Origin: Candidula unifasciata
Taxonomy: Eukaryota; Mollusca; Gastropoda; Stylommatophora; Geomitridae
NCBI GenBank assembly: GCA_905116865.2
Contig: CAJHNH020002793.1
Coordinates: 29,693 to 93,692, forward strand
DNA: 64,000 bases
Direction of reading: 5' to 3'
Numbering within the stretch: position 1 is the stretch's first letter; the number at the start of each line of letters is the position of its first letter. Below, piece after piece: positions 1 to 10,900 of this stretch. The translations under genes and the position numbers were made by a program. The notes beneath the pieces were generated by a model, which saw only the letters and a program-made list of their open reading frames with translations, searched no databases and was not told where the DNA came from.

Positions 1-265
1 ACTACTGACAGAAATAACAACCTCCCAAGCATTACAACATACGACGACGGACAGAAATAACAACTTCCTGCGTATTAACAACGTACGACTACTGATATAA
101 ATAACAACCTCCCTTGTATTAACAACATACGACTACTGACAGATATAATAACCTTTCGTGTATTCACAACATATGACCACTGACAGAAATAACAACCACC
201 AGCGTATTAACAACATACCACCACTGACAGAAATAACAACCTCCGGCGTATTAACGACACACGCC
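1..265. repeat. Degenerate 44-bp tandem repeat, cut by window edge
   Basis: About six head-to-tail copies of a unit containing GACAGAAATAACAACCTCC followed by GTATTAACAACATACGAC. The unit is close to 44 bp and copies differ by scattered substitutions. The array runs off the left edge, so its full length is unknown. No coding sense was seen. Confidence 0.9.
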
Positions 266-309
266 TGCCTCCTAAGAAGGATATCCTAAAAATCTATTAA
301 TAAAAGGTT

Positions 310-412
310 TGCTTAAATCAAATGTGTTGGTCCGAAAGGTGCAGATATCGCAGCCTATATGTAAACCACACACTCTGTCAAGCGCGCTTTTAATAGCGGA
401 CCCAGAAGAATT
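310..412. repeat. Dispersed repeat, H-type body fragment
   Basis: This contains GCAGATATCGCAGCC followed by TGTAAACCACA and a segment with GCGCTTTTAATAGCG. The same string recurs near 15140, 15280 and 24560, where it is joined to other modules of a modular SINE-like family. This copy is partial and lacks the tRNA-like head seen at 15340-15428. Confidence 0.6.
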
Positions 413-1264
413 AGTATTGAATTACTTTAGAGTTAAGAGCATAGAATGAGTTTGTGCGACTTAAAGACACAGCGTTATTCGAAAAGCAAGCAGTTTCTTG
501 TCTGAGATAGGAGAAATAGAACCAAACTGCACTTGCGTTTGGAATTGATCGTTTCTGTTGTTGACAGCGAGTACTACTTGAAGAGTTCCCACTTGCCCAG
601 TTTTGGGGAGAAGGAGCTTGGTTGTTTGCAGAAGACAGCGATGCACGAGTATTAGAAGTGCGGTCAGAACTGGGAGAGATTACGAGCCTGATGACGAATC
701 TTTATGTCAGCGATTTTCCCGTTTGATAAGAACATAAGAGCTGTACCAGAATAGCCGAGATCTTCTAATATTAGCAGCATGAGTAGTTCAATGTGTCATC
801 AACATATTTCCTGACAGAATACAGTGTAGAAAGGGTCAGAAACTCTCACTAGAGAATCAGCTAGTCAGGGCTATTTAATTAGCGGCCAGCGGGCGATATG
901 TGGTTCGCTTAGGCATAGCAAGTGGCACACATATAATTGCTAGTTGTATTGTTTTAATGACCTTTCGATGATGGGACTTGGGCCTCTGACTCTTGACGAT
1001 CATAATTTTTTAAATGTTAGCACCTGAGTAAACCTAGTGGGATAGCCCTGAGCTAGACGCTCGCTTTTCTGTCCAAATGTCTTAAGTTCGAATACGCACC
1101 GAGAAGGATTGTCTTCTGCTTTAAAATTGTCCTTGGCTGCCAGATCGGCCCAGTCTGAAATTGATGCCAGAAAATAGCGCGGGAAGTAAAGACGGTTTCG
1201 GTAAATTGACCACGTAAACCCACGAAGTGGCGATTGGTTTATCAAAATATGAGTCTAGCGACAT
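413..1264. other. Unique-looking stretch, nothing recognised
   Basis: No tandem repeat, terminal inverted repeat or protein motif that I recognise. The short open frames here (up to about 80 codons) have no recognisable domain. Confidence 0.5.
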
Positions 1265-1600
1265 ATGAATGACACGCCACTCCTTATTTTTAAAAAAGTT
1301 ATTCTTCTTCTTATTCACGTTCACCAGCTGCACACTCTTGCGGAAAGTTCTTGTTGCTCGTCCACTACTGAACTGCAGTCCTGCTCCAGAACCTGCGTGT
1401 TGCGGGTGCAACAGTTTTACAGATCTCATTCTCTTGAATACAGACTGTTGGTTCCTTGCCTCTCTGGCAGATGCACTCCGACTTCAAAGGAAGCTCCCCA
1501 ATTAGTCGACTCTTACGAAATGCTTTTGGGGAGGCAGTGGGTCTATTCTTGTTTTCCCCACAATGGGGGAAAACCCACACGGGGGTTAAAAAAAAGTTAT
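1265..1600 (-). repeat. Dispersed family A repeat with shared core
   Basis: On the minus strand this reads: a core (CCATTGTGGGGAAAACA, AGTAGACCCACTGCC-like, CATGCTTTTCGTAAGAG-like), then the A body (CATCTGCC near the middle, GGAACCAACAGTCTG, CCAGAACTTTCCGC-like), then a short GAA-rich end at 1300-1315. The same order of modules recurs at 12060, 27700, 48160 and 58000. That recurrence is the evidence for a mobile, probably SINE-derived family. No target-site duplication was found here. Confidence 0.7.
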
Positions 1601-2172
1601 CTACTTTCTTCTCTTTTGTTTAAGGTCTGGTCTCTCTTACCATGTGGTTAAGCCATTTGTTTGTACGATAAGTGACGGGTTTAGTTTCAGTTTGCTTCGC
1701 TTTAGAGCCGGAGCTGCGGAGTTGTGTGTGTGTGTGCGCGTGCGTGCTCAGAGGAAGCATATACTTTCAACCTAAGCTATTCTTTTCCTCTATTTAAAAA
1801 AGTCACCGGTACTCACCACAATGTGTTTAAAAAGAAGGTGCCCATATTTACCATAAAATGTCTATTACAGTAATGCTATAAAAAAGGTGCCTGTACTGCG
1901 TACAGTCGCCTGCCGCCAGTGAAAAAATGAACCCTGCTCCAAGCCATTTCGTGCTCTGAAGGTTTTGGGTTCGGGTTTGCGCTGGGTCATTCGGTTCGAA
2001 GGTGTGGGTGTTTTGGAGATGGCAGGGGTCGTCACCGGAGCCGCAGAATCTTTATTCTGTGTGGCAGAACCCCCAAGAAACCCCTCTGATATCATCCTAA
2101 CCACCTGTCAACAATCTTGCGCCAATCAAGTTGTATTTATTCTCAATTCTATTTTCCTGTTAAGGTTTTCCG

Positions 2173-2817
2173 GGCAGTGAGGTTTATCCTAACTTCCCTT
2201 AGTCTTCTCTTGCGACATGCATAGTAGGTTGCAGCGTTACTGATGGCAGTGAGGTTTTTCCTAACTTCCCTTAGTCTTCTCTTGCGACATGCATAGTAGG
2301 TTGCAGCGTTACTGATGGCAGTGAGGTTTTTCCTAACTTCCCTTAGTCTTCTCTTGCGACATGCATAGTAGGTTGCAGCGTTACTGATGGCAGTGAGGTT
2401 TTTCCTAACTTCCCTTAGTCTTCTCTTGCGACATGCATAGTAGGTTGCAGCGTTACTGATGGCAGTGAGGTTTATCCTAACTTCCCTTAGTCTTCTCTTG
2501 CGACATGCATAGTAGGTTGCAGTATTACTGATGGCAGTGAGGTTTATCCTAACTTCCCTCAGTCTTCTCTTGCGACATGCATAGTAGGGTGCAGCGTTAC
2601 TGATGGCAGTGAGGTTTATCCTAACTTCCCTTAGTCTTCTCTTGCGACATGCATAGTAGGTTGCAGCGTTACTGATGGCAGTGAGGTTTTTCCTAACTTC
2701 CCTTAGTCTTCTCTTGCGACATGCATAGTAGGTTGCAGCGTTACTGATGGCAGTGAGGTTTATCCTAACTTCCCTGTCTTCTCTTGCGACATGCATAGTA
2801 GGTTGCAGCGTTGCTGA
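2173..2817. repeat. 72-bp minisatellite, nine units
   Basis: Eight units of exactly 72 bp and a ninth of 69 bp (loss of TAG), starting at 2173, 2245, 2317, 2389, 2461, 2533, 2605, 2677 and 2749. Each contains GGCAGTGAGGTTT, CTTCCCTTAGTCTTC and GACATGCATAGTAGG. Divergence between units is only one to a few bases, indicating recent homogenisation. Because 72 is divisible by three, the minus strand stays open across the whole array as a basic 24-residue repeat. I treat that frame as incidental. Confidence 0.95.
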
Positions 2818-2879
2818 TTGATGTGTGCCCTGTCCACACTCACAGACGCGCGCACACACACCACGCATAAATACGATTT

Positions 2880-3949
2880 TTTTTTTTTCAAGGACAGTAT
2901 ATTTTTCTTACCCTCTTTCCCCTCTGTCCTTATGACGTACATAGTTAGCTCAAAGAACGAACGAGACAGTTTAAACAAGTATTGTTAAAATAATGGTTAT
3001 TGTGCGAGATAGCCGACTACAAACGTAATTCGGAATTACATACATAATTGCTACATTTTCAGCTCGCGTATCTACTTACTTGCTATTTACATTCCTAATA
3101 ACTACATATCGAGCTTATGTTACTTACTATTTATTCAATAGGCTACCTTAAATTGCCCTCCATTAGACTCTCATAAGCATGCCCGAGGGACTCATTTGGG
3201 AAACTCGATGGTCAGTTTGAGTAAAACTTCTAGTTGTTTGCCTAAAGACACCTTTGTGGGGGATAATACTCTCTGAATAATTTATTGTGTCCTGTCTAAT
3301 CTAGGTATCAAATGTGACATGGAGGTCTGCCATTGGAAAGGCCAAAGGGCACAATTTACGGGGAAAGAAAAAAATATGGACATTCGAGGAAGAAGTCTTA
3401 TGTTATCACAATCGATGCCGTTGCACACAATGTGATAGCTTACATGATCAGTCTTCCAAAGCAGCAGACTGCAAAATACACTCACTGTTCTTGTGGGAAT
3501 TTATTGTATCTTTTATTGTGTCCTCGCTCACTGCATAGACATGCTTGACGAATCTGTATTCCTAGGTCATGTATTGGGGTTATCGTCAGACTCTTCAGTA
3601 CCCTGCTGCAGTCTGTATTGGAGTGTGACTTAATCATGTCTCATCGTGCTTCTTAATAAGGTCATTTTTTGTCATTTCTTACTTAAAGATTAAAAATATT
3701 CTTCATATTTGCTTACTGAAGGAAATTTCAAAACTGTCTTACTAAGGAACTTTAACTATCCCACGTTAAAGATAGGTTTAGTCATTACACAGTACAATAT
3801 GTTCTTCATTTGTTCTATAAATTCTTACTGAAAGTAGGTTCAGTGTATTTTTACTACGGAATTTAAACTATTTCACACTCATAGATTGAGTAACTTCACA
3901 GTGATGATGAATTACTAAAAAAAAAAAAAAAAAGTTAGTTCTGTATCCT
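2880..3949. other. No recognised feature; short poly(A) at right end
   Basis: AT-rich sequence with no recognised family. A 74-codon open frame at 3314-3538 and an overlapping one at 3333-3548 show no domain I can name. A poly(A) run sits at 3918-3933, next to the antisense LINE relic that follows. Confidence 0.45.
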
Positions 3950-4120
3950 TTACAAGTTAGTGTTCATTTCTGTTTGGCTGCTCCTGATGGTGTCGCTCCA
4001 TATCTTGTGTGGTCTTTCCCTTGCTCTGTGTTCATTATATTTCTTCAGCGTAGCTCTCTGTGGCAGTTGGTACCGAGGCATTCTCGTCAGGCATCTCATT
4101 TGTTGTTCTTTAATGAAATG
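3950..4120 (-). pseudogene. LINE 3' end relic (C-terminal RT polyprotein tail)
   Basis: Minus-strand translation contains FIKEQQMRCLTRMP, then PQRATLKKYNEHRARERP and HKIWSDTIRSS. This follows the layout of many non-LTR retrotransposon C-termini: a Q-[IL]-[RK]-W-x-GH-[LV]-x-RMP block, then a basic GRR/GRP stretch, then a W-x-D-x-I block. The invariant GH and W residues have already decayed. The reading frame is short and no RT catalytic motif is present, so this is a 5'-truncated fragment. Confidence 0.6.
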
Positions 4121-4734
4121 TGTGATCGAAACCCAGACGCGGAAAAGTAGATTCGTTAAGTCTTTACTAAGGTGTTTCAACTAGCGAGGCTTTTATGATC
4201 AAAAGAAGATACTGAGGCATCCAGCAAACTGCCCAAAATATTCGTTACCAGCTTGGAGAGAAAAAATCTCCAGCAAGATTAGCAGCAGGGCCGTCTCAAG
4301 GGTTGGGTCCGCTAGACACACTTCTGGGGTTCCCACGAGCACAGGGACCTCATATAAACTGTGTTTGTCAGGTGACTTACCATTAATAAACATTTGATTC
4401 ACGTGAGTGGTTGTCATAGGGGCTTCAAATCACTGGTTTGCCCAACGGCTGACAATGCTATTAAGACAGCCCAGGGTAGCAGAGCTCACGACAGATGCTG
4501 CCATAGTGTGTCACATCGTAGGTTTATACTAGTTGGCCATACAAAAGCCGCCTTTCTTTCCACTGAAGTTCCAGGAAATGTATAGAATATTCCCAACCCA
4601 TTTTAAAGGCATGTTGGTTAGGAATAAACATCTATCCACTACCAGAGTTTGAACCCTTCCTACTGTTTTTTTTTTTTGTTCTTTCTTTTTTGTCAGTCAT
4701 CAACATAATAAACCACTTCTGCTCTTTAGGCGAC

Positions 4735-4980
4735 GTGGGGAATAATAATTTGCAATCCAGTGCACGCTGTCGGCCACTTGCTGTTGTCATGCCGTGAAGG
4801 CGTGGGATGTCTTTAATGTTGTCGATCCATTATTTCACGGCCGTCCTCTTAATTTGCAGCTGATCTTCTAAGATGTAGTGTCTGTAATGGTATTTGATCT
4901 CGCTGTATTCTCACGAGATGACCAAACCATCTGATTGGCTGTTTCTCGATGAATCTAGTACAAGGTGTCGTTCTCACAAT
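4735..4980 (-). pseudogene. LINE 3' end relic
   Basis: On the minus strand the frame reads RFIEKQPIRWFGHLVRIQR followed by QIPLQTLHLRRSAAN and a stop. RWFGHL-x-R is the conserved C-terminal block of RTE/jockey-type LINE proteins. Downstream, the basic GRP-like stretch and the W-x-D-x-I block survive only in shifted frames. No RT core is present. It lies antisense to, and about 0.5 kb upstream of, the RTE-like fragment at 5.49 kb, and is clearly a separate, older insertion. Confidence 0.65.
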
Positions 4981-5485
4981 TTATCTGACAGTATCATTGT
5001 TCATTCACTCGATCTCGGATGCTTGGGTTGGCGGTTTGGGGGGGGAAAAAGTGACTAATGTCAAGTTAGTGCTTATACTGTGTCCATATTTACTATGCTG
5101 TGTTGGAACCTATAGCCATTATACAATCTGTTTATTTAATACATTTCTCCATCACTCCCAGTGTACGTGTTTGTAATTAAGGATTAGAATCCTTGCCTCC
5201 AGAGAACAGAGACACGTCTCCTAACTGCATAATCAGGTGTTCGTGACTATCATTAGACTGTAACGAAAAACAAAATCAACAGGGAGAAAAATTGGTAGTC
5301 GGAACACTGGAAGCAGAAGTAGTGGGGAGCTGGCAACGACACTCCTGATCTCTTTATAACAGGGATCAGTAAAATCGATGGCGTCCCTGTGTGAGACCGT
5401 TGGATAATTGTTTGAGAACGAAGTGAAAACGAATTGTGAAGATTCTGGCTGTGGGGGTTCTATGCGCGGAAAAGCATTGTGTAAT

Positions 5486-5884
5486 AGGAGTTTTGTGGAT
5501 TATTCAAAAGCATTTGACTGTGTACAACATCAGAAGCTTTGGGAAATCATGAGGAATATGGGCTTTCCATCACATATAGTGCAGCTCATTAAAATGCTCT
5601 ATCAAGACCAACAAGCAGCAGTCAGAATAGATGGAGAGACATCAGACTGGTTTGGCATCAAGCAAGGAGTCCGTCAGGGATGTGTGCTGTCACCGTATTT
5701 GTTCAACCTGTACGCCGAAAATATAATGAGAAATGTAAGAGATAATATAAACAAGGAACAATATGATGCCCTAAACATCGGTGGTCATGAAATACCAGAA
5801 ATTCGTTATGCTGATGATACAGTATTACTATCAACATCACAAAATGGTTTAGAAAAACTTATTAACCTCACTCCAAAGAAATAG
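5486..5884 (+). pseudogene. RT palm fragment, motif A to C
   Basis: The frame carries motif A (FVDYSKAFDCV, catalytic Asp in VDYS), motif B (QGVRQGCVLSPYLFN) and motif C (RYADDTVLL; the YADD is encoded at 5807-5818). The catalytic aspartates are intact. It stops at TAG 5882-5884, immediately after LINLTPKK. The next frame opens at the same point, so the stop is best explained by a one-base indel. The expected fingers domain and endonuclease domain are missing upstream. The closest known family by motif spacing is RTE/BovB-type non-LTR retrotransposons. Confidence 0.85.
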
Positions 5885-6582
5885 TGAAAAATCATAACTT
5901 ATTTCTTAACACAGCAAAAACAAAGATAATGCATACAAACAAAACTGCCATGGAGAAAGAAATATATGTTAATGAGGAAAGATTGGAAGTGGTGGAAAAT
6001 TTCGAATATCTTGGGTCACTGGTTACCAACAATGGTGACACAATGAAAGAAATTAAACGGCGACTATCAATTGCTCTTCAAAGACTAAAACAACTGAATA
6101 AATTATGGAATTGTACAGATAGAATTACAAAGGTCAGATTTTTAAGAGCATGCATCTTTCCCATTGCAACATACGCCTGTGAGACCTGGACACTTACTAA
6201 ACAAGCGGAACAGCGCATAAATGCATTTGAATATAAATGTTACAGACAGGTTCTAAGAATATCTTGGGTAAAGAAAAGAACAAATGCATCCATACTTCAA
6301 GAGCTGAATATTGAAGAGGGTTGGCTAGTAAAGACAATAAAACAAAGAAAATTGAAATATTTTGGTCACTTGAAACGTCATGGAGGTCTAGAGAGAACAA
6401 TAATGGAGGGGTATATGCCTGGGAAGAGAGGAAGAGGAAGGCCAAGGAGAAGATGGGTGCAGGATGTGGCAGATGATCTCCAGATGGGTGTATCAGACGC
6501 AGGACATCTTGCTCATGATAGGAAGGTTTTCCGGAGGGTTGTTATGGCAGCGAGGTTCCGCGAGGGACATGCTACTGAATGA
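5884..6582 (+). pseudogene. RTE-like LINE thumb and C-terminal region
   Basis: This continues the RT reading in a shifted frame: FLNTAKTKIM (post-YADD motif), then YLGSLVTNNG, then an insert with YACETWTLTKQ and FEYKCYRQVLRISW, then LKYFGHLKRHG, then PGKRGRGRPRRRW-QDV and AHDRKVFRRVV. This is the usual C-terminal series of RTE/BovB-like elements. It is open for about 230 codons without a stop, so this copy is fairly young. The terminal stop (TGA at 6580-6582) overlaps the ATGA-type tail. Confidence 0.85.
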
Positions 6583-6594
6583 ATGAATGAATAG

Positions 6595-8600
6595 GAGTTA
6601 GTGACAAGTTAAGGATTCATTTGCACTGTACGGAACGTATTGGGTGTATGACCGTTTTCAGATGACGCACCCTTAAGAATATGGGGCGACATGGCAAAAC
6701 ATAATGAAAAAGAAGTGGACATAAAGACAAATCCAAACTACTGTTAGTAAGAACTTGAAAGAAAAACACGCACATAATTTAAAATGTCAAATAACAAAAG
6801 AAACAACAAAGAGCACTGTTAGTGTCTGAATATCAGTGTGATGGTAGGCACTATTTTGTCTTGATGGTATCTGCTGTTTTTGACCTGAGGTTGGATAGGA
6901 CACTGCTGAGGTCACTCTACATATAAAGCTGGCAGTGCAGCTTTGTTTTCATGATGGTTGAAGCTAAAAATTCTGATTATGAGAAGTGCAGATGTACTCA
7001 GTTTCAACATTGTTTGACGCCCCTATTCAAACTTACTCACGCCCAAATAAGATAGTGTGGTCGGTATTATATTTGTTTGAATTTTGACATCCATCTCAAG
7101 CTCTCCAGGTAATATCATCGTTACTCTCTTCATCATTAAACAGCTGCAGAACGTCTCTCCTGTTTCTGGCGGTATGAATCTTAGCCCCTTGCCAATCGCC
7201 GTATCTCTATGTCTTGGTTTTCCCCCTGCCTCGCTTTCCCTGCAACTTTCCTGTGCAGACATAACTGTTCACAAATACTCACAGTTGTCGACAGGGCTTT
7301 TCTTTGAGAGTAGTGCCCATGTAAGGCGTGTGAACCGACCTGTGTGCTTATAATATCGTCATCTGCCTAACATCGACATACGAGCAAACCAGTGGTTTGT
7401 TACTAGCCTGTCCAACTGGGTAAGACATTCGGGTGGAACAGGAAAATCGTGATGTCTGACCCAGGTGGATATAGACATGTAAAGCTTAAAATGAGATTAA
7501 CAGTCCTGAAGAAGGGTGCTAGGTATACACAAAATGTAACCGAAACGTTCTTGTAAGAATATAACGGTTCTAGACCTTAGCGGTTAATGGAAACGTTTCA
7601 CAATGCAATCCTCAACGTTTATCAGCGTTCAGTTCCCGTCATGGGTTGTTTAGAAAAGGACCGTTCACGTGACATTCAGACCATGGAATGAGAGTTTCAC
7701 TGTGGAAGATACTGGTGCATCACAATGTAATATTTCCATAGTTAGCAGTGGGTATATTGCAGCCGACATCCATTCTGGACAGGGAAACAAGTATGAAAAC
7801 ATGGCAACAGCTGGAATTGTTAATTAAACTGAAGAAATACGAGGCCATAAAATCTCAGTATCGCACAGTGCACATGTGGAATATGGCGTTAACGTGACCT
7901 TGCAACTGTTATAGTCTCCCTGTTTAATATTTTTAAGAACCTGAGAACTAATCCCGGGGGATGGGGGAGGAGCAAATATACCGCAGTGATGATGTAAACA
8001 GGCACAGCGCACTTATGTCCTGGAATGAACACGGATGACGAAGATTAATTTAAAAAGTCATGTTAGGCTTTGTTATGTTGTCCATAGCCTATTAGTCAAT
8101 TTTGTATTAGCTCAACAGGTGCAAATATGTTCCATTAGGACTACATCGTAAAAACTTATGTGTTATTCATTATTTTACTTAGGGCTTTCATTTAGATATC
8201 AGATATTTATATCTTTTTCCTAGGTTTTCTGCCAGTCATGCTTGACATATCTTTTATTAAGTGAGGTGCTAAACGGGCAGCTCGGGTCAGAGAGTCACTT
8301 TTGCCTTGCCTCGTTCAAAATCTTTCGTGGGTTGAGGTGGCTCAGAGATAAGGCGTCCTCTGCGACTTAAGAACAGCCTGGTATAAGAAGAATTAGGAAG
8401 TTTAAAAATAATTTATCATTTCAAGAAATTGTTATATTTCGTTGGACCCATGGGTATTGTGATAGAGTAGCATGGTCTTCTAAAACAGGCTTAGGCATGA
8501 TGCACCTCGTGAACAGCACAGTAAAAAGAACATCGTCATGTATTTTTTAAAGAAGAAAGCCGTGAATGTTAAATTGGTTGTCCATAGTATTGTAAATTCC
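6595..8600. other. Long stretch without recognised features
   Basis: About 2 kb in which I recognise no repeat family, exon or terminal inverted repeat. A possible tRNA-like A-box (GTGGCTCAGAGATAAGGCG) occurs near 8336-8357, but no convincing B-box follows. The frame at 7084-7353 shows no domain. Confidence 0.45.
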
Positions 8601-8609
8601 TCTTGTTGT

Positions 8610-8639
8610 TGTTACTGCTGCTGCTGCTGCTGCTGTTGC

Positions 8640-8691
<52 letters not shown>

Positions 8692-9200
8692 CTTTGTTCT
8701 TCTTCTTCTTCTTCTTCTTCTTCTTCTTCTTCTTCTTCTTCTTCTTCTTCTTCTTCTTCTTCTTCTTTTTCGTTTTCTTCTTCTTCTTTTCTTCTTCTTC
8801 TTCTTCTTCTTCTTCTGCTTTTTTCTTCCTTTTCTTTCTCTTCTTCTTCTTCTTCTTCTTCTTCTTCTTCTTCATCTTCATCTTCTTCTTCTTCATCTTC
8901 TTCTTCTTCTTCTTTCTTCTTCTTCTTCTTCTTCTTCTTCTTCTTCTTCTTCTTCTTCTTCTTCTTCTTCTTCTTCTTCTTCTTCTTCTTCTTTTTTTCT
9001 TCTTCTTCTTCTTCAGCTTTTTCTTCTTCTTTTTCTTCTTCTTCTTCTTCTTCTTCTTCATCATCATCTTCTTCATCATCATCTTCTTCATCATCATCAT
9101 CATCATCATCTTCTTCTTCTTCTTCTTCTCCTCCTTTTTTTTCTTCTTCTTCTTCTTCTTCTTCTTCTTCTTCTTTTTCTTCTTCCTCCTCCTCCTCTGT
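8610..9200. repeat. TGC/TTG then giant TTC/TTCTTC microsatellite
   Basis: A TGC/TTG tract (about 8617-8692) passes into an interrupted TTC array of about 500 bp (8697-9200) with CAT-containing interruptions (9058-9110). On the minus strand it is a GAA array. It abuts the distal end of a family A repeat at 9245-9440, the same relation as the shorter GAA tracts at 12306, 27960 and 32596. I therefore read it as an expanded retroelement tail. All long open frames across it (poly-Leu, Phe, Glu, Lys) are artefacts of the repeat. Confidence 0.95.
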
Positions 9201-9244
9201 CTTATTCTTATTTTTCCTCTTTTCCCTCTTTCTTTTTCTTCTCT

Positions 9245-9442
9245 CCTTCTTATTTTTCACATTATCAGCTGTAAACTCTTTTGGAAAGTTCTGGTTGTTC
9301 CTTCCCTTCTGGACTTTGGCTTTGTTCCAGGACTTGAACCGTGCTTGCACACCTGCTTAGAGACCTTGCTTATTTGTGTGCAGACTGTTGGTTCCTTACC
9401 TCTCATGCAGATGCACTCCCGACTTCAGATTTTCCCTTCTTG
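9245..9442 (-). repeat. Family A repeat body
   Basis: Plus strand holds CAGCTGTAAACTC, GGAAAGTTCTGGTTGTTC, CAGACTGTTGGTTCCTTAC and GCAGATGCACTCC-GACTTC in that order, the reverse complement of the A body seen at 27770-27955. The core module is absent: the copy ends within the A body near 9440. Its GAA end continues directly into the giant TTC array to the left. Confidence 0.75.
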
Positions 9443-9826
9443 TTTACGTTCGTCGGTCCCGCGAATGAGAACATGTTTTAAGATGACCAGGGTATAGACA
9501 GGTCTTAACCTGTTTGCGCAGAGGGTCTGAGGGCACAGCTTCTCCTTCTTCTCTTCTTCCTCCACCTTTGTACCAGACACCAGTTTTCAACCACAAACAT
9601 CACCCTTGGACTGAACATCAACCCTTGGACCGAACACTACTCTTTGACCAAACACCACACTTCGACCAAACACCAGCAAAGGCACATAGTACCACACAGT
9701 ACGCACGTCGGTGATGTCTGACACCTAAGTGTGAAATTAACAGCAATCAGCTCCGTAGACGGGCACCAGGACCGCCATCATTCTGTCATCAGCGGCTGAA
9801 AATGGCGGTTAACTGATTCATTAAAA

Positions 9827-9830
<4 letters not shown>

Positions 9831-9906
<76 letters not shown>
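9831..9906. repeat. TA dinucleotide array
   Basis: An uninterrupted TA/AT run of about 75 bp immediately left of the hAT-like element. A remnant of the same AT run (AATATATATATTAATAT) lies right of the element at 10902-10918. The transposon therefore appears to have landed in the array. Confidence 0.95.
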
Positions 9907-9907
<1 letters not shown>

Positions 9908-9908
<1 letters not shown>

Positions 9909-10900
9909 GGCTGTACCGAATAGTGATTTTCACTATTCTGTCGAATACGAATAGCTGGACCAACTATTCGGCCGAATACGAATAGTGAATCATCATCATC
10001 ATGTGCTTTGCCGGCTGGCATGATCGATTATGCCTTGCCACAATCTGCGATCTCCTGCAGCACGTATTAGTTCGTGTGCTGACACACCTCCATGAAAAAC
10101 CTTCGTTCCATGTTGTCAGCATTAGGGCAGCTTTTTTTTCTCACTGAAGATATTTCCAGCTGTACTAAACAGGAAAATACGACAAATACAGAGAGTCAAG
10201 ATAAAAACCCGCAAGGCGAAACATCAAAAACAAAAATAACGCCGACGAAGAAAACAATGCCGTCCTCACAAGTCGCCCGGCCCCCATCCCCCCCCCCCCC
10301 CCCCCCCCGCGAGCTCAAGGATTCAACGGGAACAAGATAGCGACATCAAAGACCACCGCGGCCACAGAGACGGACAACGCCGAGCGGCCAACGCCAGAAG
10401 ATCAAACAACAAAGACAACGAAGAAACCGAACGTCGATCAAAACATTCAGCCGCTGCCGTTTCCACCAGACGACGAAAGAACAGTTACGACACCCATAAA
10501 TGATGACGAACTCCCGTTACTTCAAACAATCAACGAAGAGGACTCTCCACTCAAAGAAATCAAGCCGACAACACTAGAACACTTGCTTTTCTGCCCTTCT
10601 TACATCTTTAAGTGTTGCATTTTGTTTCTACAACAACACACCTAAAAACACTATACTCGCAACACATACAAGATGGAAATAAAGGGGCACTTGGTACGCT
10701 CGTAGGTGGTGCACAAAGATAACGCTTGACAGTATAAACCAAGGTGGGAAATTTTGATGTTTTTTTTCCACCAGTCCAGATACGGTTGTAACCACTATTC
10801 GTATTCGGCCCGACCGCAACTATTCGGCCGAATACCGAATAGTTATTGGGTCCACTATTCGGCCCCGAAGCGAATACGAAGCGAATATTCGGTACAGCCC
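9908..10900. mobile_element. hAT-like DNA transposon with 15-bp perfect TIRs
   Basis: The left end GGGCTGTACCGAATA (9908-9922) is matched perfectly in inverted orientation by TATTCGGTACAGCCC (10886-10900). Both subterminal regions are packed with further direct and inverted CGAATA/ TATTCG motifs (GGCCGAATACGAATAG on each side). TIRs of this GGGCTGTACCGAATA type with CGAATA-rich subtermini are typical of hAT-superfamily elements. The expected 8-bp target duplication cannot be read because both flanks are AT repeats. The ~1 kb interior holds no transposase that I recognise, so the element is non-autonomous. Confidence 0.8.
10092..10642 (+). pseudogene. Broken coding-like region inside hAT-like element
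   Basis: Frame one (ATG 10092 to stop 10340) encodes a Lys/Thr/Ser-rich stretch including SKTKITPTKKTMPSS. After a 21-base poly(C) run (10288-10308) a different frame is open to TAA 10643-10645. It continues the same style: TSKTTAATETDNAERPTPED, TTKTTKKPNVDQ, then an acidic segment with PPDDERTV and INEEDSPLKEIKPTT. The continuity of composition across the poly(C) suggests one low-complexity protein of roughly 180 codons, split by homopolymer length change. No domain is recognised and it does not resemble a hAT transposase. It could be captured host sequence or chance. Confidence 0.4.

Larger units (their letters stand above)
5486..6594 (+). mobile_element. 5'-truncated RTE-like LINE with ATGA-repeat tail
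   Basis: This spans the palm portion of a reverse transcriptase through to the element 3' end. Similarity begins abruptly at RT motif A near 5488. The preceding codons (5408-5485) do not look like RT, as expected for 5' truncation during target-primed reverse transcription. The coding part ends at 6582 and merges with a short tail of GAATGAATGAATGAATA at 6578-6594; RTE-clade elements characteristically end in short tandem repeats rather than poly(A). The C-terminal domain order is like that of RTE/BovB elements. One frameshift (near 5880) breaks the frame, so it is non-autonomous and dead. Confidence 0.85.

Noticed and set aside
8538..9497. Open frames of up to 319 codons across the TTC array
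   Set aside because: Poly-Phe, Leu, Glu and Lys translations of a trinucleotide repeat; no start context or unique domain.
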